Source of the DNA: Symbiotaphrina buchneri
Lineage: Eukaryota > Ascomycota > Symbiotaphrinales > Symbiotaphrinaceae
Reading direction: 5' to 3'
DNA: 64,000 nucleotides
Assembly: GCA_001599915.1 (NCBI GenBank)
Contig: BCIG01000011.1
Location: 558,001 to 622,000 of the forward strand
Shown here: piece by piece, positions 32,880 to 43,305 of the stretch
Layout of the letters: the number at the start of each line of letters is the position of its first letter
How positions within the stretch are numbered: the stretch's first letter is position 1
Program-made: the position numbers and the translations under genes
Notes under the pieces: generated by a model
Databases searched by the model: none
What the model was told of the DNA's origin: nothing
The model's input: only the letters and a program-made list of their open reading frames with translations

Positions 32880-35392
32880 ATGCCTCGTCACTATAGGAGG
32901 CCAGCACCGAGGCAAGCGCTTACTGCTCGTTGGCGACCAGGTTCCGATGTTCCGTCTGTCGCACAAAATCAAGGACCCATGATGGCACGCGCTGGTAACA
33001 GCCAAACCTACGCCTCAAGTTCTAGAGCGAGTGTTGCCAGCCATGGGAATGGCACGTTGCGCCAACAATCTAACGGCGGTGATCTCGGACCCATGATGCC
33101 TCGTCCTCTCTTGCCTCAGGCATTACCCAGCGACAAAGCTTCCGCCTTCGAACAGTTCAAGGAGCGTGTTAAGTCTCCCCCAACTCAACGTGTCACTGCT
33201 GGTGGACGTATCGTCCCCTTCAACCCTCCTGGCATCAGAGCGAATGAAAATGCTCAGCCAGGTTCAAATGATCGTCGAGTTGGTTCCTTCCTGAACCAAA
33301 CGACCACGCATGTTCCACAGTCTTGGGCGGTTGAGATGGCTGATGGTCAGATCCGTCTACTCGAATCTTTTGAGACAGGTACGGTCCTGAGCAACCCATT
33401 GACCGGGATCGACGTCGTGGTGGAGCACGCCGATCCTATTGCTCAGGGTCAGCCCATCGGATATGCTGGAGTGATGTTGATCCCATATGACCAACTGCAG
33501 TTTGTGCGTGATAATCCTACGACTTGGGTGAGGGACAACATCCCATTCAGGCCTCTGAAGGACCTCAATGGCAATATTCGCGGATACATTCCTTTTGCAT
33601 ATCCGCCAAGCTTGGAAAAACCCAAAGACTACGACTTACGCCATCTTCAGCTTGAGGCGACGGAACTTCAACATCAGATGGAATTCGTTCTCAATCTGGG
33701 CCGCGATCCGAACTTTCCGCAGGCGTTGCATGAGAAACTTCATACATATCGGCGTATGATCCTCAACTGGATCGATACGGTCACGGTTGCAAAGGAACTT
33801 CTCGAGAAAGATGGCTATGCACCCCAGTATAAACCTGGTCAATTCACGCAATTAGCGCCAAGGGAGTATAGAGAAGATATGAGAGCATGGGGTTACCATG
33901 GCGATTTCTTCCTGCCTCCCACCAGCCGCTTTCCCGTAAAATACTTTGAGTGGTCTGCTCTCGGGTTTCCAGATTTCAACGCTCTTGTGGCAAATATGTG
34001 GGGTACCGCTCCAAATCCCTATGCTGGACAACCATTCGGTGCGCAAGCCGGTTACCACAATATGAACTTGCTCAACCCGAATTCTCTGAATGTGCAAGTC
34101 TCCGCGGTTCCGGGTGGCTTTGCTATAAATGGAGTCAACCCGCAGGTCCTTAACCCAGCCCTCCAGCCATATGTGCCGATTGCTGGTCCTTCAGCAAATG
34201 GGAACCAGTATCCGGCTGTGCTACAACCTCATACATATGGTTATCAGCACCAGCAATTTGTGGGGCCGGCGCAGACCGTATTTGCACATCAAGGACAAAC
34301 ATTTGGATCTCACTTGTCTCATTATGTGCCGTCTCAATACGCGCCCTCTCTTCAGGGTCTTGGTCAGCCTCAGACCTTCGGTTCTCAGCCTATCCGCTTT
34401 GGAACGTCTGACCAGGCTGTCGGTCAGCAGAATCAGAGCACTCGGGTTGGAGGTACTACCCGACTGCATGGTAAGACCGTCCTTGAAACGATTGCGCGTC
34501 GTGAACTAACGACCCGCAGCTTTAGAAGCTTTCAAAAATTCTGGTCGTCCTCATTCCAATTCGGCGTTTTCTACCGTGGCATTCAATGGTTCGGCCAATA
34601 GCGGTTCTGCCACGAAGGATCGTCTTTCCACAGACAATCCCGGCCATGCAATGTGAGTATTTTCTCGAAAGTGACATCTTCGTGGTATGCTAATTCGAAT
34701 CCAGGAGTGCTCACGAGTTCCACAAGGCGCAGTCTGACAGAGAAAAGATGATGAGAGCGCTGGAGAAGAGCGATGACCAATGGGCTAAGTTGGATCAGTT
34801 TCATTCTGGGACCCCGCGCAAGGAACCAGCCACGCTCGGGGACGGTGAGCCAGTCGTGGACTTTGTCAAGAGGAAGACTGCCACCAGAGTTGCGGCCTCG
34901 GCTGAAGGAAGCCCTGCCAAAGTGGTTGGTCCCTCCAGTGGTCCCTCCAATAACCGTGGTTTGGATCGCCTGTTCGGCAGAGAATTCCAGTCCAAAGCTA
35001 AGGCTTCCGGACGTGTCGCATCGGTTGAAGCAACAGGATCGGTCGCGAATGAACGTCCTGAGAATGCTGTCAGTTCTTTGACGGCCCATTACGATCACCG
35101 ACCCAACTCATCCAGCTCCAAAGTGCAGAGTCCTCAGCTTGATCATGCGGATTCTGTTAGTAGGTCTTCCTCTACAGCACCTCTTGGCCTTGGAGCTGGC
35201 CTGGATGCTATCATCTCTGCCGTTAGCTCTGGTGGCGTGTATTTGCAGCCCGAATCTCTTGGAAAGCCAGCCTCTCCAGGAAACGGAACGAGCTCGACTG
35301 GAGATCGGACTTCGAACTCACGCCTCGGTCGCCGCAACTCAAAGGGCTCCAAATCGAAGCGTTCCGGGTCCGATAAGCGGCCCTTTCGCTAG
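32880..35392 (+). CDS. Hypothetical fungal protein, 803 residues
   Basis: Not recognised. Three exons (32880-34470, 34520-34652, 34705-35392) sum to exactly 804 codons. The N-terminal 130 residues and C-terminal 250 residues are Ser/Gln/Asn-rich and probably disordered. The middle, about residues 150-370, looks folded: SWAVEMADGQIRLLESFETG, PIGYAGVMLIPYDQLQFVRD, NIPFRPLKDLNGNIRGYIPF, then helical LQLEATELQHQMEFVLNLGR and a Trp/Tyr/Phe-rich end. The C-terminus ends in a basic patch (GRRNSKGSKSKRSGSDKR) that could be a nuclear signal. No signal peptide or membrane segment. The leader before the start is very C/T-rich. It lies 233 bases after the hypothetical gene at 31461 on the same strand; nothing shows they work together. 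Confidence 0.72.
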
Positions 35393-37736
35393 ATCCAATG
35401 CTGCCAGCAGTACCAACCTATCAATGATCGCTCAGAGGCTGTTTCTTGGGCAAGATCAAGGAAATGACTGATTGGATGATGTTACTGCTTGGAACCTTCA
35501 GATCACGCGACAGTTGTCAATTGCTTGTGACAGCGGTAGGATTGAAGTCTGCATCGTTTCCACGAATGTTCTTGCTTTCTGTTGCCTTTCATGGACGGAT
35601 GGAACATGAAACAACAAATCTCCAGAAGGAGGGAAAAAGAATCTGCATCGAAAAATAACCAGAAAAGCACAAAAAAAATAACGGCGCGGCATGAACGGAT
35701 GGACTGCTGGACATGGACGATGATGGATGGAATTATGCCGGGCGTGAGAAATTCTTCTATTGTCCATTGAAAACAGCGAGGACAGATTCTTACTAGTAAC
35801 CGTACCGAATTGAATGATATGCAGATTGAAAAAACATGTGGCCAATGTAAGCAGGGCGTGGTCTTGTGAATTATTGATGATGATGGTGATGTCCAGTAGT
35901 ATGATCCTAAAGGTTGATGACCTTACAGGTAGGTGTACGGTGCACTGTACGGACCACAGGACGATCTCGGCATGACGAATCCAGGTGGGGTTTTAGGCCT
36001 ACTCCTCTACCGTATGAAGTAAAGCTTAGAGTGCACGCAGCACAACCGCACACGCACTTCACACACGTGGGGCTGCTAGGGATTATTCCATTCTTGCAGA
36101 GATGCTACGGCTACCTTATTGCACAGCCCCGATTGTTGGGTGCCGGGATACCGCTCGCGCTGCAGGATGATATTAATTATTATGCGGAGATTCTTACAAA
36201 TCCGAACGGTCGGCCCATCGGTGATTGTTCATTCCAGCACTGCGAAGGGTGCCATATGGAGCGGCATTCCAGTGAGACGTGACTGCATCTACGCTTACGG
36301 TGTGATAAGTACAAGTATCTTTGGAGGGTCACAATCGCAGTTGATCGTTTGACTGCCACCAACATTGTGAGTACAATTGGTTAACTTCAACGGCGAAGGC
36401 ATCGATGTTTGCGACCAATAACGATTAAAGCAAGATACTGACTGTCAATAATGATATGGATGAGCGATGTTGGGAGATCCCCAAGAAGATCAACCGTCCG
36501 ACGGCCCCACCCTCCTTCCTAACTGGAGAATGCTTAGAGTGCTGCTGACATATCACTCCCGTGCGACACCCCGACTGCGTGAGGGAGAAGTGTGATGTCA
36601 ATGGCTTCCCGAGGATTGTAACATGGGTCCACGCAAGGTACGAGTGACACGCAAGGTAGGTTCGATTCGCTTTGTATTCATTGATTGCCGTTCCCGTTAA
36701 ACCTGGTTAAGAGCCCTAGAGGAGATTTCTTCTAAAAGAACGAGCATCCCGGACGAGGCGTTTGAAGGGTGCTCCTACCTACGGTCAGTGGTAGGGTCTT
36801 ATCTCCTGGTAGCCATCCGATAGGAGAAAGTCAGGCAGGTTGGTAAGAAAAGCAGCCGCTTGATGCAGACCCTACCTGCCTTACCTTAGGGGTTCATGCT
36901 TTGCAATGCAGACGATGATGCCACCTTCCTCTTGTACGACGTGTGATTTGCCTGCGATGCTGCAGTGATATACCTCATAGCGATACAATTTGGAAAGAGC
37001 GGAAAGCTTCCGAAACAGATAAGCCCAGAAAGCTGATTGAGGTCTTGCTCGTGCTCGCGCCTCTCTTCGCTTTTGGTGCTTGTCGACTTCTAGCCCAGCA
37101 GCAGTACAGTGCGAGCCGAAAGTTCCCTTATAACTCCGTTAGAGGTTGGCCGCTAGACAGTGTACCTTTGGGAAAGGGCCCATTCGCCCATCGCCCATCG
37201 AAGCCAGTCTACGGTAGTCGTGCCGTCTTTCCCCCTTCTGGGCTCATTCCGCCCTTCGCTCCCCGCCGCCGCTCTCCTCTTTAGTCTCCACTAGCCATCT
37301 TCAAGTTTAGCCCTGTCTCCCGAGTACGGACGAGACCCAGTCCAGTCCAGCTTCTCCCCCGATAAACGGCCCACTGCCACATCTGGCGACCTTCCATTTC
37401 CCTATCGCCTCATCCTCCTGGTCCTTGCTAAACGTTATCCAGACCACACAGATCTGTCACCATCTGCTTGCAACCCCGGCATTGTGGGAATGGCGACCTT
37501 GTTACAAAGGCTGTAACAACTGGACCGCGCAAGCTATGGCTCAATGAATTGAAACCATCGCCGTATCGTCAATTCCGCGATCTGTCCCAACACTACAACC
37601 CCCAGACTGATCTACAATTATCTCCATCGTCGAGCGGAACCATCTCCTCCGCTTGAGGTCGATTCCTCCTGTACCGGAAACACCAAGTCTGTTTCGGATG
37701 ATTGACAGCTGAACGAGTGACAGCCAGCTTATCCTG
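35393..37736. other. 2.3-kb intergenic region, probable long leader of the kinase gene
   Basis: The longest stretch without a secure gene. The left end has A-rich 3' sequence (35636-35683). Plus frames at 35914-36282 and 36943-37284 are open for 110-120 codons but show no family features; the second runs into C/T-rich DNA that looks like an mRNA leader for the kinase at 37737. CCTACCTGCCTTACCTTAGG-type tracts lie at 36870-36891. I see no transposon ends. Confidence 0.35.
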
Positions 37737-39843
37737 ATGACGCAGATCTTTGGATCTCACAACTCCTCACCGCTCAGCGAAAAGAGGAATCCCGCTGGAC
37801 CCACGATGGCCGCAACTAAAGCCATCAATACCTCATCCAACAACCCTTTTCCCAAGAAGATTCGGAACTTTTTTCGGATCAACAGTTCCGGCAGCAGTCA
37901 TGGCAACACCAGCGATGCTGCCTCCGGCAAGTCGGAAAGCAAGTCTTCCTTTCGCCAGTCACGGTTCCTGCATAATATTGCCCGCAATCGATCTGCAACG
38001 GTAGCCAGTGAAGGAAACCCTCTTGATGAGGCCATGTCACCGACGGCACACGCCAATCCATACTTTGCGCATCAAGGTCCTCCTGCGTTGAGACATCACA
38101 ATGAGGGCAGTGTGCCTCCATCACCACCACAAACACCTGATTTATCAGCTACGAAGGGTGAGGGCGTGCCTGGTGTCAAAGACAAGGCCACCACGGCAGG
38201 AAAAGAAGAGTTAGCTCGAAAACTCCGTCGGGTAGCATCAGCCCCGAACGCTCAAGGTCTCTTTACCAAGGACAAGAGCTCCGATAGACCCGCAACTGCA
38301 GAGCTTGGAAAGGATCCTCTGATCGAAGATGGCGAGACTTCTACGGTTGGAATGGTGGATAAGAATAAGCTCATGCCTATACCTTCGCTCAATGGAGGAT
38401 TGGCTCCACCAGGGCCATTGAGGGAATCAGCAGCTTTCAGAAGGACGTACAGTTCCAACTCTATCAAGGTTCGGAATGTGGAAGTCGGCCCTGGTAGCTT
38501 CGACAAGATCAAATTGATCGGTAAGGGAGATGTCGGAAAGGTGTATCTCGTCAGAGAAAAGAAGTCGAATCGGTTATACGCCATGAAAGGTTCGTGCATC
38601 ACTGGTCATCACGCGACTGAGCTGACATTGTTTCCAGTCTTGAGCAAAAAGGAAATGATCAAGCGGAACAAGATCAAGAGAGCTCTGGCGGAGCAGGAGA
38701 TCTTAGCTACGAGCAACCACCCTTTCATCGTCACACTCTACCATTCTTTCCAATCAGAGGATCATTTGTACTTGTGTATGGAATACTGCAGCGGCGGGGA
38801 GTTCTTCAGAGGTGATTATACTTCTCCAAACTGTTGGTTTTTGGCTGACATAAATTAGCTCTCCAAACTCGCCCTGGTAAATGTATACCCGAGGATGACG
38901 CAAGGTTCTACGCTGGTGAGGTGATAGCGGCTTTGGAATACCTACACCTTATGGGGTTCATCTACCGCGATCTGAAACCTGAGAGTGAGTGCAACTTTAG
39001 TAATGACCGCAGACCAGCGCTAATTCTGGCAGATATCTTACTGCATCAATCTGGGCATATCATGTTATCAGACTTTGACCTTTCCAAGCAGTCAAATTCC
39101 GGCGGCAAGCCAACCATGATTCTTGGCCGAAATGGTGCTCATCCACATTCACTACCAACAATCGATACGAAGTCTTGTATAGCCGATTTTCGGACAAACT
39201 CGTTTGTTGGAACTGAGGAGTACATTGCTCCGGAGGTGATCAAGGGTTGCGGTCATACAAGTGCGGTGGATTGGTGGACGCTGGGGATATTGATCTATGA
39301 GATGTTGTACGGCACGACACCTTTCAAGGGCAAGAACAGGAATGCAACATTCGCGAACATCTTGCGAGATGAAGTGCCATTCCCAGAACATTCTGGGGCA
39401 CCACAAGTTTCAAGGTATGTTATGTTATCTCGAATGGCGGGCAATCAACTGACCATACTAGTCTCTGCAAGTCCCTTATCCGCAAACTCCTGATCAAGGA
39501 TGAGAACCGTCGACTCGGTTCACGTGCAGGAGCTTCGGATGTCAAGGCGCACCCATTCTTCCGCAACACCCAATGGGCCTTATTGCGCCATATGAAGCCG
39601 CCTATGATCCCTAATCAAGGACGTGGCATTGATACGATCAATTTCCGCAATGTCAAGGAAAGCCAGAGTGTGGATATTGGAAACACGAAGCCAAAGGGCG
39701 TTCCACTCGACTCCGGTCTTGCTACACCGGGCACCGAGATCCCAGATCCATTCGAGGAGTTCAACAGTGTCACTCTACATCACGACGGTGATGATGACAG
39801 CCATTATGCCACCGGCAACGAGCTCACAATCGGTGGACGTTGA
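37737..39843 (+). CDS. AGC serine/threonine kinase of the NRC-2 / Fpk1-Kin82 type
   Basis: Protein kinase related to Neurospora NRC-2 and yeast flippase kinases Fpk1/Kin82, which act at the plasma membrane and in growth and development. Five exons (37737-38589, 38638-38811, 38859-38984, 39033-39414, 39462-39843) sum to exactly 639 codons, 638 residues. A disordered Ser/Pro-rich N-terminus of about 245 residues precedes the kinase domain: Gly loop [12 protein letters not shown], invariant Lys in LYAMKVLSKKEM, the catalytic loop [17 protein letters not shown] in place of [16 protein letters not shown] and [13 protein letters not shown]. The insertion before FVGTEEY (about 35 residues) and the AGC tail (NPF-like region at FRNVKESQS) fit this group. 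DFD for DFG is normal in this group and its phototropin-like relatives. ATG 37806 is an alternative start. Confidence 0.9.
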
Positions 39844-40887
39844 ACATCTTAATGTAGATATTTGCCGTCCAAACGTCAAGGAAGACGAGCATTACGATTA
39901 TGTTTGCAACGATATGTCCTTTTCTTTTTCGTTTGCTCCAAAAAAGAAGATTGCAGGCAGCACTTTTGAAGGGAGTTTGAAAGTCATTGTTATTTGATGG
40001 TCAAGGGTTTTTGGTAGTTATCCGTTTGTGGTTTGCTGTTTTCCGCTGGCAGCACAGGATAAGGGATATCTGATATTTTGCATTGCGGAACGTGCACGCG
40101 TCTCACTGATCCGCCGGTTGTCAGGCAGGCTGCAGTCAGCCTGCAGTCAGCTCTTTATGCTGGAGCTAGCTCAGTTCCAAAGGGCTTGGAGGCATCAAGA
40201 TGGCTTGACGTCTGTGGCCGTGACGATGGAATTGGCGCTTCAGGATGGGAGGATGGGACTCTTGTGACTTTGTGGTCGTTTGTGGATGAAAAAGAAAGCT
40301 TTTCGGTCTGCGCTGATAAAGGTTTGACAATGCACTTTCGCGATTGAAGAAGATCTGTTGCTTGAAGTGGGTTGCGATTGCTGCCGTCGTAAAACTGGTA
40401 GAGTTGCCATGCCTCGATTTGATGGACACCTCCACGCCCAGGCCCCCGGCGACGCGTCTCGCTAAAAGAGGCTCCATCGCGTCCGTTGACCCCGCCCTTC
40501 CACATTTGCCAGCGAGTCAGTGAGCAACAACAAAACTCCATCAAATCCGTGCAAACAACCCAAACAATTCACCCTTTCAATTCGCGAGTTCGTTAAGACT
40601 ATTCTGAGACGATCAATCGAGATTCCATGAATTGAGCAGACGCATACGATTCTCCCTGGACTAGAAACAGTTTTGTCTAACTCTGCTCGAGCGAGCGTCA
40701 GCACCGCCTAGTACCGCACTGCTGGCTCCCATTACGCGCGCGGAGAACGGGCTTAGTGATTGTTTAAGAGCCAATTGAGGTCCTGATCAACAGAACTGAA
40801 GAAACGAAGGGAAAGGGAACGGACAGGGGATCTGATTTTCCAATCCACCACCAAATCCGACCAACAGCAAGCATCACAAAGCCCACG
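39844..40887. other. 1-kb intergenic region
   Basis: Contains the kinase 3' flank and the DAD3 promoter. A minus frame of 129 codons (40155-40544) has an odd composition and no domain. A short direct repeat, CTGCAGTCAG twice, lies at 40131-40151. No gene supported. Confidence 0.35.
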
Positions 40888-41557
40888 ATGCAAACAATGG
40901 CAGACTCCCCGCGATCAGCGAGTCCGACGTCAGACAATGCGGCTTCAGGACCATTAGGAGGTGCGGTCCTGGGCTCAGCGGCGGGGACGACATCGGCGGC
41001 TGGAGACACGGACTCGATCTCGCCGCTTGAGCAGGAGGTGCTGGAGGAGTATCGCCGGTTGTTGGGGAACATGAATAAGGTGCGTTTCGATTCTTTGGGT
41101 TGGATTGGAGGTGATGGATGGAGGATGCTTGCCAATCACCAATCGAGTCTGCTTCTTTCAGTCTGGCAAAGAGACAGGGAGTTTACGGGCGGTGGATTCG
41201 TTCCCCAACGTTCCGTCTCTCCCTCTTCCTCAGTCCTCCACTCCACCACGACAGCCATCCCTTTCAAAGCACCCCTGCCCACTCCTACCAGCCTCTTCTG
41301 TTAGCTCAGAAAGCAAACTGACCGGGCTCAAACCACAGCTCGCATCCTCCCTCTCCACCCTCGCCGACTCGCCCACGGCTGAGATCCTCGACGGTCTGCG
41401 TGCTCTCGAGCGCAAGACCAGCCTCGTCTTCACCCTCCTCAAGGCTAGCGTCTACTCCATCGTCCTGCAGCAGGAAATATATAGCGGAGAGGGAGAAGCG
41501 GAGGGTGATAACGGTGAGGGTGCTGCTGCGGGAGAGGACATGGAGGGAATGAGATAG
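40888..41557 (+). CDS. DAD3: DASH complex subunit DAD3
   Basis: Subunit of the fungal DASH/Dam1 ring that couples kinetochores to spindle microtubules. Two exons (40888-41079, 41339-41557) sum to 137 codons, 136 residues. The family core runs PLEQEVLEEYRRLLGNMNK, then across the intron LASSLSTLADSPTAEILDGL, and ends ERKTSLVFTLLKASVYSIVL, all typical. The N-terminal 45 residues (Ala/Ser/Gly-rich) and the acidic C-terminal tail are variable parts. The intron of 259 nt is unusually long for this window. The acceptor was chosen at CCACAG because it keeps the frame and restores the conserved sequence. Confidence 0.9.
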
Positions 41558-41787
41558 TAGTTGTGGAAGTTTCAGGATAAGATTCGCTTCAATTGGGAAG
41601 GGATGGGCGTTTGTGGAGTTAAGGGAGTTACAGGACAAGACTTGGTATAAGCTTGGATGCTTGAGGAACTGATGATGGATGATTATATTCGCCGACTATG
41701 CCTGTACATGGATGATGCAGGATGCTCTTCTCTGTCCGCCTCTATAAAAACACACGCAGAAGGAGCCAACGACACAAGCGGCCCTAC

Positions 41788-43071
41788 CTAAACCTGGCCG
41801 CCATAATAAACCTTTCTCACATCCACCATCTTCTTCCCTCGCGCCCGGGCTATGTCGTCCGGTATCCGCTGCGCCAGTAGCGCTTGAAATGCGGCCTTCA
41901 CCGTATTCATCGGGTTCCGCGACCGGCCGACTCGCGCTGACAGATCGCGGATGCCTGCGACGCGAGCCATTTGGAAGATCTTCTCTTGACAACGGACGCC
42001 GAAGCCTATGAATGAAGAACAACCCGTCAGATATGAACGATACACATCCCCTATGTGGACGATGTTATAAGTGATATACAACGTACCTGGTGGTCTGGCC
42101 ATGAGCTTCAACTCCACGGCGCCAACTTTGCCCTCCACTTCACCGTATATGGTCCGGTTCTCGTATCGAGGAATGGGCACCATGTTCCTTATCGCTGCCG
42201 ACACAGCCTGTCTCATGGCATCCTCATGTTCAGCCGCCTTACCCTCGCCAATGCCCAACAGCCCATTGCCGTTGCCCGCCACAGCGAGCAGATAAATACT
42301 AGCGATCTTTCCCATGCGCGTCTGATTCGTGACGAAGTTCCGCACCAGAATCTTGGTCTCGAGCCTGCTCAGCTCCTTCTCACTCAATCCAGTCATCTGC
42401 ATCAGACGGATGGTATGCGGGTCCGTCTCCGTCTCGCCGGCCTTGGTGAAGCGCACCTCCGGATCTTTGATGTGAGGCAATTCGGGTGCAAGGTAGCTGG
42501 TAGGGTTGCGCTCGGCTTCTTCCTTGCCAACCGTCACGCGGTACTGATCCATGAACTTGAGGTAATCGAGCCGGCTCGGTTCCTCAGGTAGCTGCTTGAC
42601 CCACTCCGTCAGGTCTTTGGCGATCTCATCTTCGGTCTTCATGCGCATGTTCGGATCGTAGTTCTCCTCTGGGGCGCGCACAGGTTTGTCGACAATGGGC
42701 CGAATGGTCGCCAGGTCATCGTAGTAGGTCAGGCGGAAGGGATCGGTGCGGATGGACTGGTTTGCCAGATCCTCTGGATCAATGGCTGCTTCGCCGGCTT
42801 CGATGGCGGCCATTTGCTGGGGAGTGTACTTCCTCGCTAGGGCCTCCTTTTCAGCCGGCGTATAGGGCTTCAACACATCCTTGGCTGGTTGTATTAGCCC
42901 GAGGTCTTCGGCTTTGATATTTTGATGTTTAGGTTTCCGGTTTTGGCGGCTCGACGGGGAGGAGTGGAAGGGTCGACATTTGGAACAGAATGAGGTGGAA
43001 GACCGCGATGGTCGGGATGACGGGGCACGGAACAGGCATTGAAGAGGCCGTAATGGCCTTGCGCCGCTCAT
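41788..43071 (-). CDS. Mitochondrial ribosomal protein uS5m
   Basis: Small-subunit protein of the mitochondrial ribosome, involved in decoding accuracy. Two exons with an 81-nt intron sum to 401 codons, 400 residues. The N-terminus (MSGARPLRPLQCLFRAPSSR, then FHSSPSSRQNRK) is an Arg/Ser-rich targeting peptide. The S5 double-stranded RNA-binding part starts ILVRNFVTNQTRMGKIASIY and continues GNGNGLLGIGEGKA. The C-terminal S5 domain has GFGVRCQEKIFQMARVAGIR and NPMNTVKAAFQALL. An upstream in-frame ATG would add 55 residues; I prefer 43071 because the targeting peptide starts there. It is divergent from TRM2 across 234 bases. Confidence 0.93.
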   Translation of the reverse strand: MSGARPLRPLQCLFRAPSSRPSRSSTSFCSKCRPFHSSPSSRQNRKPKHQNIKAEDLGLIQPAKDVLKPYTPAEKEALARKYTPQQMAAIEAGEAAIDPEDLANQSIRTDPFRLTYYDDLATIRPIVDKPVRAPEENYDPNMRMKTEDEIAKDLTEWVKQLPEEPSRLDYLKFMDQYRVTVGKEEAERNPTSYLAPELPHIKDPEVRFTKAGETETDPHTIRLMQMTGLSEKELSRLETKILVRNFVTNQTRMGKIASIYLLAVAGNGNGLLGIGEGKAAEHEDAMRQAVSAAIRNMVPIPRYENRTIYGEVEGKVGAVELKLMARPPGTLYITYNIVHIGDVYRSYLTGCSSFIGFGVRCQEKIFQMARVAGIRDLSARVGRSRNPMNTVKAAFQALLAQRIPDDIARARGKKMVDVRKVYYGGQV

Positions 43072-43305
43072 CCTGTGCTGATCGGAGGGAACTGAATCCC
43101 CTGAAACGGTTGGAGCTGGCACAACGGGTATGGATGGATGTTGTGCTGCTTTGCTTGTAATTTTCTCCGGGGCTATTGGTCGACATGGGGGAATTAAGCT
43201 TTTGAGCCGCACCCGCATGGACGGGATCTTCCGCATTCACAAATATTGGATTCAAAAAGTTTCCAGAGACGCAACGCAACGTCTACCTTTCAAAGGATCG
43301 TGCTG
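43072..43305. promoter_or_regulatory. Shared divergent promoter uS5m / TRM2
   Basis: Only 234 bases separate the two start codons. ATTGG (CCAAT in reverse) occurs at about 43176-43180 (CTATTGGTC) and again at 43245-43249. No TATA box seen. Both products may act on mitochondrial RNA or ribosomes, so co-expression would make sense, but this is inference. Confidence 0.4.

Noticed and set aside
36655-36672. GGTTCGATTC resembling a tRNA B box
   Set aside because: No matching A box, acceptor stem or cloverleaf could be drawn upstream.
40155-40544. 129-codon minus frame
   Set aside because: Low-complexity and no domain; lies in intergenic DNA between the kinase and DAD3.
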